A stretch of DNA of 64,000 nt from the NCBI GenBank assembly GCA_963825595.1, contig CAWGUE010000004.1, positions 62,001 through 126,000 of the forward strand, read 5' to 3'. A model generated the notes under the pieces. It had not been told where the DNA came from. It searched no databases and saw only the letters and a program-made list of their open reading frames with translations. Of the stretch, positions 24,251-31,196 are shown piece by piece (the first letter of the stretch is position 1; each line of letters begins with the position of its first letter). Position numbers and translations under genes: made by a program. This DNA comes from JARFQH01 sp963825595. Lineage in GTDB: Bacteria; Desulfobacterota; Desulfobacteria; Desulfobacterales; SG8-13.

Positions 24251-24925
24251 ATGGGTGAACTTGGTCTTGTCCATCAGCTGCTCATACCTGTATTCGGCTA
24301 CACGATCACACTGAACCTTGAAGTGATCGTCATGACCTGGATCGTTATCACGTTGCTCATTATTTTCGGTTTGTCTGCTGCCAGAAATAAAGACATCGTT
24401 CCCCGGCCACTTCAAGTCCTGGGAGAAATTTTCGTGGAGCAGTTCTACAAGCTGACCGAGGATGCCCTCGACAGGGAAAAAGCCCGAAAGTACGGTCCAC
24501 TCGTCTGCGCGCTCTTCATGTTTCTGCTGCTATCCAACTGGTTGGGAATCATTCCCCACCTCGAGGAGCCGACCAAGGACCTGAACACACCGCTGAGCCT
24601 TGGGCTTATGGGGTTCGTGATCGCCCACCATGCCGGCATCAAGAGCAAAGGGTTTAAAAAATACGTCAATGAATACTTTCAACCGATTTTTTTCATGATG
24701 CCGCTTAATCTTATCGGTGAACTGGCAAAGATAATTTCCATATCATTCCGGCTGTTCGGGAATATTATGGGTGGCTCCATCATCATCTTGGTGGTCTCTT
24801 ATTTGAGCTACAATATCATATTGCCCCCCTTTTTGAACGGATTCTTCGGACTTTTTGTCGGGACCATACAGGCCTTTGTTTTTACGATGCTTACAGTGGT
24901 CTACATTTCCGTGCAGGTGAAGTAG
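24251..24925 (+). CDS. atpB: F-type ATP synthase subunit a
   Basis: A 224-residue membrane protein, the stator part that carries the ion half-channels. It contains the essential arginine R167 in ISISFRLFGNIMGG, and typical SNWLGIIP and PLNLIGELAKI segments. ATG 24251 (GELGLVHQL) is chosen because GAAGG lies upstream and because upstream codons fall in the repeat element. It is followed three bases later by the fused c-subunit gene. Confidence 0.9.
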   Translation: MGELGLVHQLLIPVFGYTITLNLEVIVMTWIVITLLIIFGLSAARNKDIVPRPLQVLGEIFVEQFYKLTEDALDREKARKYGPLVCALFMFLLLSNWLGIIPHLEEPTKDLNTPLSLGLMGFVIAHHAGIKSKGFKKYVNEYFQPIFFMMPLNLIGELAKIISISFRLFGNIMGGSIIILVVSYLSYNIILPPFLNGFFGLFVGTIQAFVFTMLTVVYISVQVK

Positions 24926-24928
24926 AAT

Positions 24929-25903
24929 ATGCAGTTCGACGTGCAAACAATCGTGAAATTGAGTGCTTTTGCCGGGGGTGGAATCGCGATGGGTCTCGGA
25001 GCCATCGGGGCGGCGATTGGTGAAGGGTACACCGCCGCTCAGGCCAACCTGGCGGTATCGCGTAATCCGCAAATTTCCGGCGACATTTTCAAGAATATGC
25101 TGGTGGGCCAGGCCGTGGCGGAATCGGCATCCATTTTCGCTCTGGTGATCGCTATCTTGCTCCTTTTTCTGGATGCTCCCGGTGCAACGCCGCTGAAGGC
25201 GGCCGCCCTGTTCGGATCCGGCCTCAGCATGGGCTTCGGCGCCATAGGCTCTGGCATCGGCTCAGGGTTTCCAGGCGGGCAGTGCTGCTTGGGGATTTCA
25301 CGCCAGCCGGCCGTAGGATCCCGCCTGACCACCAGCATGCTGATCGGTTCTGCCGTGTGCCAGACGCCGGCGATCTTTTCTATGGTGGTGGCGTTGATGT
25401 TGATATTCATGGATTTCGGTAGCTCGCCACTGTTTCCAACCTGGGCGGCCTTGATCGGTGCGGGCCTGAGTACCGGCCTGGCGGCGATCGGGTCCGGTTA
25501 CGGCGGCGGCATGGCAGCGGGTGTCAGTTGCGAAGGGATTGCCCGCAACCCGGAATCGGTTGCCAATGTGACCACCACCATGCTGGTTGGTCAGGCCGTC
25601 GCCCAGACACCATCGATATTCGGCCTTTTGGTCAGCTTCATCCTGCTCTTCAAGGCCTTTCCCGAATCCCAGGCACTCAGCGCGTCCATGGCCTTGCTGT
25701 CCGCCGGTTTATGCACAGGCCTGGGTGGCATCGGTCCCGGTATCGGAAACGGAATGGCGGCCGAGGGCGCCGTGAAATGGGTGGCCAGAAATACGCCACG
25801 GGCCGGTGAATTGATGCGGACCATGCTGGTGGGGCAAGCCGTGTCTCAATCCACCGCGATTTACGCCATGGTGATCAGCCTGGTCCTTATTTTTGTTCTA
25901 TGA
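24929..25903 (+). CDS. fused four-hairpin F0 c subunit with a single ion-binding glutamate
   Basis: A 324-residue protein made of four c-subunit hairpins (eight transmembrane helices) with a period of 80-81 residues. Each repeat has the helix-one pattern G-GLSMGLGAIG-G-G and the helix-two pattern MLVGQAV. The ion-site position is E65 in hairpin 1 but Q145, Q226 and Q307 in hairpins 2-4. The helix-one partner is E32, S112, G193 and N274. So only one of four hairpins can carry an ion. Hairpin 1 has E65-S66-A67 but F70 in place of the sodium-type Tyr; hairpin 4 keeps Ser-Thr and Tyr312 but lost the acid. AGGTGA precedes ATG 24929. The repeats are well diverged, so this is not an assembly duplication. 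Confidence 0.9.
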   Translation: MQFDVQTIVKLSAFAGGGIAMGLGAIGAAIGEGYTAAQANLAVSRNPQISGDIFKNMLVGQAVAESASIFALVIAILLLFLDAPGATPLKAAALFGSGLSMGFGAIGSGIGSGFPGGQCCLGISRQPAVGSRLTTSMLIGSAVCQTPAIFSMVVALMLIFMDFGSSPLFPTWAALIGAGLSTGLAAIGSGYGGGMAAGVSCEGIARNPESVANVTTTMLVGQAVAQTPSIFGLLVSFILLFKAFPESQALSASMALLSAGLCTGLGGIGPGIGNGMAAEGAVKWVARNTPRAGELMRTMLVGQAVSQSTAIYAMVISLVLIFVL

Positions 25904-26024
25904 TGGATTCGGGGTTACACATATCGAATTCCGGCATTGAGAGCCACATTGACTATATGATGTTAAAACTCCTTTAACAGTCAGAAATTCATTGAACCAT
26001 ACGCGTTATATTCAGGAGGTAAAG

Positions 26025-26273
26025 ATGGCAATCGAAGGTGCAGATCTCGTAAAGGCCGCCGCATTTATCGGCGCTGGAATTTCCATGGGGCTGGGAGCCA
26101 TCGGCCCGGGTGTCGGGGAAGGGATGGTCGCTGCCAAAGCATGTGAAGCAATTGGAAAAAATCCTCAGGAAGCCGGTTTGTTGACCCGGACCATGCTGGT
26201 GGGACAAGCGGTTTCGGAATCAACCGGAATTTACTCCCTGGTCATTGCACTCCTGCTTCTGTTTGTCGTTTAG
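26025..26273 (+). CDS. atpE: single-hairpin F0 c subunit, sodium-type with two carboxylates
   Basis: An 82-residue c subunit, two helices joined by the polar loop GKNPQE. Ion-site residues match the sodium type of Ilyobacter at the same numbers: V63, E65, S66, T67 and Y70 in AVSESTGIYSLVIAL. The position of Ilyobacter Gln32 is E32 here (GVGEG), giving a double-carboxylate site as described for Fusobacterium. AGGAGG lies five bases before ATG 26025. It follows the four-hairpin gene by 121 bases; the two products probably share one ring. Confidence 0.9.
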   Translation: MAIEGADLVKAAAFIGAGISMGLGAIGPGVGEGMVAAKACEAIGKNPQEAGLLTRTMLVGQAVSESTGIYSLVIALLLLFVV

Positions 26274-26440
26274 ACGGACAGCGTTTGTACATACAGCCAC
26301 CCAAGGCTTTGGATCAAAAAGGGTGCTGCCAATCGTACCGGGGATAACCCTTCGTCTGCGGTCATGAATTCAACATGGACTGTGCTGTGTGATCGTTTTC
26401 GGCGGGGACACTGGACCACATCACATTTTGGACGGATGCC

Positions 26441-26896
26441 ATGCAGATCATCAGCAACATTGCATTGATCAGTATCAACGAAACCCTCATCATCCAGTTA
26501 ATCTCATTTCTGGTTTTTCTGTTCATCATCAACCGGGTAATGATCCAACCGCTGCGCGGCGTCGTTCAGGAAAGGGAGAACCACATCCAGAATATCCAGG
26601 AGGATGCCAAGGAGGCTGAGAAAGAGATTGAGAGGTTGATGAAACGGTTAAAAAAACAGGAAGCCGAAGTTATTCGAGAGGCGCATGAAATCCGAGAAAA
26701 AATTGAAGGATCCGGCAAGCAGGAAGCGGACGGAATCGTTAAAGTCGCCCGGCACGATGTGGAAAAATTGTCGCAAGAAAACCGGCGACAGCTTACGGCG
26801 CTGGTTGCCGAAGCCAGAAAGTCGATACAAAAGGAAGCCCAATCGCTTGCCGTTGGATTGATGGAAAAACTGCTGGAGCGGAGGCTCACATCATGA
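26441..26896 (+). CDS. atpF: ATP synthase subunit b'
   Basis: A 151-residue peripheral-stalk protein: one N-terminal membrane helix (LIIQLISFLVFLFIINRVMI) then a long charged coiled coil (about 35-145). Arrangement and length fit the shorter b-type subunit that pairs with a second b to link F1 to F0. The ribosome-binding site is weak (GGACGG). Its stop overlaps the next start by ATGA. Confidence 0.82.
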   Translation: MQIISNIALISINETLIIQLISFLVFLFIINRVMIQPLRGVVQERENHIQNIQEDAKEAEKEIERLMKRLKKQEAEVIREAHEIREKIEGSGKQEADGIVKVARHDVEKLSQENRRQLTALVAEARKSIQKEAQSLAVGLMEKLLERRLTS

Positions 26897-27483
26897 CGCG
26901 CAAGGAGAGATGCCGCACCCGGACGGGAATCATTGTTATGGTTGCTCTTCTCATTGTTTTCTCCGGGGTGGGAGAGGCCCTCGCCGCCGAGGGCAGCGGG
27001 GGCTGGCGGTCCACTTACGATCTGGTCATGCGCTGGGTAAACTTTGCTATTCTGGCCTTTGTGATCGTCAAATTTGCCCGCCTGCCGCTGAAGAACTTCC
27101 TCTCTGGAAAAGGACAGGAAATTTCACTTCAAATACGGCGTCTCGAGGATGAGAAAAATCAACTGGTCCAGCGCGTTCGGCAAGCTGAAAATGAACTGGA
27201 AGACAGTACGGGCCGGTTGCTAGAAATCAAGGAGCGGATCGTGCAGTCGGGAGAGCGGCGCAAGCAGGAAATACTCGCCGAAGCCCATCAAGAGAGCCAG
27301 ATCATTATGGAAAATGCCAAGCGAAAGATCGAGGGCCGGCTCCTTCAGGCCCAAAGCGTTTTACGCGCGGAGATGATCGATGCCGCTGCCGATCTGGCCC
27401 TGGAAAAATTGCCTGGTATGGTCACGGCGGAAGACAACCAGAAATTGCTGCAGAGCTACATGGCACAGGCGGCGGGCGAATAG
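26893..27483 (+). CDS. atpF: ATP synthase subunit b
   Basis: A 196-residue b subunit with two hydrophobic segments: a signal-like one (IIVMVALLIVFSGVGEALAA) and a membrane anchor (LVMRWVNFAILAFVIVKFA), then a coiled coil with Glu/Lys/Arg-rich heptads. The N-terminal extra segment is common in deltaproteobacterial b subunits. It is the last gene of the F0 operon; no delta, alpha, gamma, beta or epsilon gene follows, and the next gene converges with a gap of six bases. Confidence 0.85.
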   Translation: MTRKERCRTRTGIIVMVALLIVFSGVGEALAAEGSGGWRSTYDLVMRWVNFAILAFVIVKFARLPLKNFLSGKGQEISLQIRRLEDEKNQLVQRVRQAENELEDSTGRLLEIKERIVQSGERRKQEILAEAHQESQIIMENAKRKIEGRLLQAQSVLRAEMIDAAADLALEKLPGMVTAEDNQKLLQSYMAQAAGE

Positions 27484-27489
27484 GGCGTA

Positions 27490-28161
27490 TTAGAACATGA
27501 TGCGGGCGTCGGCAACGATACAGCCCTTGGCGGTGCATTTCACCGGATTCAAATCGATCGATTCGAACCGGTTTTCGAGCGCCATGACAAGGTTTGAAAA
27601 ACTGACCATCAACTGTTTCAAGGACACCAGATCGACCGGTTCGGCCGCCCGATACCCTTTCAACAGTCTGCCGCCTTTGAGGCTGTCGATCATGGATGCG
27701 ACGTCTTTTTCGGACAGGGGTGCCATTCGCAGGGCCGTGTCCTGGTAGATTTCCACAGCGGTTCCGCCGATACCCATCAAAATCACCGGACCGAATTGAT
27801 AGTCGATTTTCGCCCCGACGATCAACTCGATTCCCGGAACCAATTCTTCGATCAGAATTCCGCAGAATCCTTCCAGCTTGCTGAAATCGTTGAATGTGGC
27901 CGTGAGTTGGGCCGCATCCTCGATGCCCACCACAACGCCGCGGACCTCGGATTTGTGAATGATATCCGGCGAGACGACCTTGGCAACGACTGGATAGCGG
28001 ATGGCTTCGGCGGCTTCGAGGGCCTCCGGTAGGCTGGCGGCCCAATGGAATTTAGGTGCCGGCAATCCGGCCAGAGCAAGCAGGCGCTTCGCTTCAGGTT
28101 CCATCATCCATCCCGTTCTCTGTGCCTTGTCGATGATCTGCCGCATTTCTTGGTTCAGCAT
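27490..28161 (-). CDS. acetyl-CoA synthetase (ADP-forming) beta subunit
   Basis: A 223-residue ATP-grasp subunit. It contains VVAKVVSPDIIHKSEVRGV, with the phospho-His region of this family, and LIEELVPGIELIVGAKIDYQFGPVILMGIGG. With the alpha subunit it converts acyl-CoA, ADP and phosphate to the acid, ATP and CoA, giving substrate-level ATP. Start ATG 28161 overlaps the alpha stop by seven bases. A longer open frame upstream overlaps alpha and is not real. Confidence 0.88.
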   Translation of the reverse strand: MLNQEMRQIIDKAQRTGWMMEPEAKRLLALAGLPAPKFHWAASLPEALEAAEAIRYPVVAKVVSPDIIHKSEVRGVVVGIEDAAQLTATFNDFSKLEGFCGILIEELVPGIELIVGAKIDYQFGPVILMGIGGTAVEIYQDTALRMAPLSEKDVASMIDSLKGGRLLKGYRAAEPVDLVSLKQLMVSFSNLVMALENRFESIDLNPVKCTAKGCIVADARIMF

Positions 28162-29549
28162 GGACGGCACCTCCGTATGGCCTCTACCATCAGTACCGCT
28201 CCATCGATGGAAGAGGATACCGGTACATCGTTCAGTTCGAACCCCTCGATCAACATGCGGTACTTTTCCTGGTGGGGCACGTAGGCCACCAGGGGTTTTC
28301 CCTCGCGTCCAAACACATAGCTCAAACGTGCGCCGAGATCGGAGCTGATCCCCGGCGAGTAGGGCAGCAGCAGCAGTATCACGCAATCGACCTCCGGCGC
28401 CCGGCTCAGAACGTTGGCTGCGGCGACAAAATCATCATCCCTGGCACTTCCGGTTAAATCGACCGGGTTTTCCAATGAGGCGATTGGTTGAATGCTGGCT
28501 GACAGGTTTTCCCGTATTTGTTGCCGGACACTTTCCGACAGTTGGGGGACCGTCAACCCCCTGGACATACAGATATCCGTCACCAGCACACCGTGTCCGC
28601 CGCTGACGGAGATAATGCCGACCCGCCCCTGAACCGATTTCTGGTAACAGCTGAGTGATTCGCAAAAGGATACCATTTCGAACTCGTTTTGGGCTTCAAG
28701 GATGCCGTGTTGCGATAGAACTTCGGAAAACACCCTGTAATCACCGGCCAGCGAGGCAGTGTGACTGGATGCTGCCCGGCGACCTTCTTCGCTTTTTCCG
28801 GCCTTGAGGACGATGATCGGTTTGGGAACCCGGCTGGCCAGCTGGATGAAACGGCGGCCTTCATTTTTTTCGAAACCTTCGATGTAGAGCGAAATGACAC
28901 GGGTTTCGGGATCATCCGCGAGGTAGTCCAGAAGATCGAGTTCGCGAATCAAGGCTTTGTTGCCGATGCTCACTGCCAGGGACAATCCGATCCCCTGCTC
29001 GGCGAATTTGACCATCTGGTCCACCAATACGCCGCCGCTCTGGCTGACGATGGCGACTCTTCCGGGATCGGGACGAACCAGGCGTTCACCCGGTAGAAAG
29101 AAAGTATCAAAGCGGGTTGGTGCGTAAATTCCCAGGCAATTGGGTCCGATGAATGGAAACTTGGCCTCCCGGGCGATGGAGACCAGCTTTTCTTGCAGAT
29201 CGCTGCGGCCGCTTTCGGCGAAACCGCCGGAAATGATCACAGCACTGCCGACGCCTTTTTCGATGCAGTGCTTCAGTATGTCCGGCACGAATTCAGCGCG
29301 GGCCGCCACCACAGCAAGGTCTATCCGGGCCGGAACATCGGCGATGTCGGTATAGACCCGGTCACGCATTAACGTACCGCCGCGTGGATTCACCGGGTAT
29401 ACCTTCACCGGGTATCTCAGGTGGATCTTGTTGTAGATGACATTTGCGGGATGACTGTCGTTGGTCAAGGACACACCGATAACGGCAATGGTCTTCGGGT
29501 GAAAAAGAGGGGTAAAATCCAAGGTGACCTCCGCACGCTTACCGGTCAA
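28155..29549 (-). CDS. acetyl-CoA synthetase (ADP-forming) alpha subunit
   Basis: A 464-residue subunit with an N-terminal CoA-binding Rossmann domain (IAVIGVSLTNDSHPANVIYN, VYPVNPRGG), two succinyl-CoA-ligase-like domains (IGPNCLGIYAP, VAIVSQSGGVLVDQM) and the phospho-carrier histidine H263 in SSHTASLAG. It works with the beta subunit encoded just downstream. The gene order flavin reductase-alpha-beta with overlapping stops and starts shows a tight operon. Which acyl-CoA is used is unknown. Confidence 0.9.
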   Translation of the reverse strand: MTGKRAEVTLDFTPLFHPKTIAVIGVSLTNDSHPANVIYNKIHLRYPVKVYPVNPRGGTLMRDRVYTDIADVPARIDLAVVAARAEFVPDILKHCIEKGVGSAVIISGGFAESGRSDLQEKLVSIAREAKFPFIGPNCLGIYAPTRFDTFFLPGERLVRPDPGRVAIVSQSGGVLVDQMVKFAEQGIGLSLAVSIGNKALIRELDLLDYLADDPETRVISLYIEGFEKNEGRRFIQLASRVPKPIIVLKAGKSEEGRRAASSHTASLAGDYRVFSEVLSQHGILEAQNEFEMVSFCESLSCYQKSVQGRVGIISVSGGHGVLVTDICMSRGLTVPQLSESVRQQIRENLSASIQPIASLENPVDLTGSARDDDFVAAANVLSRAPEVDCVILLLLPYSPGISSDLGARLSYVFGREGKPLVAYVPHQEKYRMLIEGFELNDVPVSSSIDGAVLMVEAIRRCRPC

Positions 29550-30112
29550 ATGCTTTTTCCGATTTCGAATGCTCTTCCCAGGTACCGGCCGATTCCATGA
29601 TAGGTGCGGATCTCGGGGCCGAAAACGATGGGCTGCACCTTTTCAATATCGGGGAGACCGTTTTCGCCGATGACCGATTCATCGGCTTTTACGTCCATGA
29701 TTTCACCGATAAACTGCGTATGCAGACCGATTTCAACCGTTTGAAGGAGCCGGCATTCCAAAACCAGTGGAAACTCGGCGATATAAGGTGCTTCCACAAG
29801 GTCGCCGCGGATGGGAGTTAGTCCGGTGGCGGCAAATTTATCCGAGTTTCTGCCGCTGACCATTCCGAAATAATCTGCTTCGCGGGCGTATTTCTCCGAC
29901 GGAACGTTTACCGTATACGCCTTTTTTTCGGCGATATTGTTGTAGCTGAACCGCGGCTTTTGAAGCGCCACATAAACACAGGGCGGTTTGGAACAGCAGA
30001 TTCCGCCCCACGCAGCCGTCATGACATTGGGTCGACCATTCTGGTCGTAAGTCCCCACAACCCAAACCGGGGTGGGATACACCAGCGTTTTTGCTCCCAG
30101 GGATTTGTGCAT
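29546..30112 (-). CDS. flavin reductase family protein (FMN-binding split barrel)
   Basis: A 188-residue protein beginning with the split-barrel pattern YPTPVWVVGTYDQNGRPNVMTAAWGGICCSKPPCVYVALQKPR, then YSYNNI-like residues and NVPSEKYAREADYFG, typical of FMN-binding flavoredoxin/flavin reductase proteins of anaerobes. It probably passes electrons from a reduced carrier to FMN or another partner. Its stop overlaps the start of the alpha subunit gene (ATGA), so it is in that operon. Confidence 0.82.
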   Translation of the reverse strand: MHKSLGAKTLVYPTPVWVVGTYDQNGRPNVMTAAWGGICCSKPPCVYVALQKPRFSYNNIAEKKAYTVNVPSEKYAREADYFGMVSGRNSDKFAATGLTPIRGDLVEAPYIAEFPLVLECRLLQTVEIGLHTQFIGEIMDVKADESVIGENGLPDIEKVQPIVFGPEIRTYHGIGRYLGRAFEIGKSI

Positions 30113-30228
30113 CGCATTTTCCTCAAGCAGATAAAGTCAACGTTACAGATTTGGGCCATCTTACGTTGAGCCGCTGTTGTTTGTCAATTAACCCGGCCCG
30201 AGAAGCGTCGTGGTTCAGAGGGCACGCG

Positions 30229-30669
30229 TCAGGTTTTTTTCATGTCGGCGTTCGGTTTGATCCAGTCATATCCTCCGTATGCCGCCATGAAGCTGTGAAT
30301 ACCGATATTTTCGAACCATTTCGGGTTCCATGTCTCTTCGTCGACAAGCGCGCTGAATTCCGGTCTGAACACGTAGACGTCTGCCGAAACCAACCGGCTG
30401 TCCGGGAGTGTGCATGTCTCCAGTTTCTTTGTGTAATATGCGCCTTCAAATTGGTCGAGGCGATGCCTGTCGCTTGAATCGATATTGAAGTAGATAATCC
30501 CGTCGACATAATCCTCACGAGCGCCCGTAATTAGAGCGGGATAGGTTTCTCCCCTGATCTTGCGACGCTGGTAACCAAAAAGACGGGCCTGGGATTGGGC
30601 ATAGATGCCGTTGACGACTGTCGACCAAACCCGTCCGAACATGAGGGATCCGTAGGTGAAAATATTCAT
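30229..30669 (-). CDS. gamma-glutamylcyclotransferase-like (AIG2/GGCT) protein
   Basis: A 146-residue protein with the GGCT fold: IFTYGSLMFGRVW at the N-terminus (the YGSLM substrate loop) and the catalytic-type Glu in LDQFEGAYYTKK. Family members release 5-oxoproline from gamma-glutamyl peptides or related compounds. ATG 30669 is chosen over the longer frame because the conserved domain starts there, though no good ribosome-binding site is seen. The actual substrate is unknown. Confidence 0.72.
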   Translation of the reverse strand: MNIFTYGSLMFGRVWSTVVNGIYAQSQARLFGYQRRKIRGETYPALITGAREDYVDGIIYFNIDSSDRHRLDQFEGAYYTKKLETCTLPDSRLVSADVYVFRPEFSALVDEETWNPKWFENIGIHSFMAAYGGYDWIKPNADMKKT

Positions 30670-30755
30670 CAGATCGGTCTTTCGATAGGTTTTTCCGGTA
30701 AATTTCGTGCCCAATAAACCATTGGCCGGCCGAGTCAGGGCCATTCCAATCAGCG

Positions 30756-31058
30756 TTAGTTAAAACCGAGTTCCCGCACGAGATAGGCCGGATGGTCCGG
30801 ACCGGTTCCACAGCAGCCACCCAATATTTTAAGACCGAATTGGCGCTGCAGTGGGATCATCCGTTGGCCCCAGTCATCGATGGCATCCGCCTGAAGCCGG
30901 GTGTTTGCTTCCAGATCCGATTGATCGAGTGACGATGCCTTGGCCGGGAAACCCAGCCGGCGCGAAAGCACCCGTGGCGCCAGCCGATGCACCTGCAGAA
31001 ACGACGGGTAGGCCCAGCTGACCATGTATCCCAGAGGCGGTCGGCTGCATGCCCCATT
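30756..31058 (-). pseudogene. C-terminal fragment of a homocysteine S-methyltransferase-like gene
   Basis: Reading from about 31058 to the stop at 30756 gives the last third of a homocysteine methyltransferase: PLGYMVSWAYPSFLQ, then SSLDQSDLEA and the zinc-ligand motif KILGGCCGTGPDH near the end. About 200 N-terminal residues with the first zinc Cys are absent; upstream sequence shows no similarity. There is no ribosome-binding site, so it is a relic of a deletion or rearrangement. Confidence 0.65.
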
Positions 31059-31196
31059 GCAAATTTATACAGAATATCCTATTTGTCAGCCTGTCGAGTG
31101 ATGCTGAATCGATCCCGATGCAGCGGGTGCTGCAATAGAGCCGGAAATTGACAATAACAGATTTTTCATTCCAGTAACAGAAAAGGTATCCGTTCA

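Noticed and set aside
28162..28386. N-terminal extension of the acetyl-CoA synthetase beta subunit
   Set aside because: It overlaps the alpha gene in another frame, and homologues start at the ATG at 28161.
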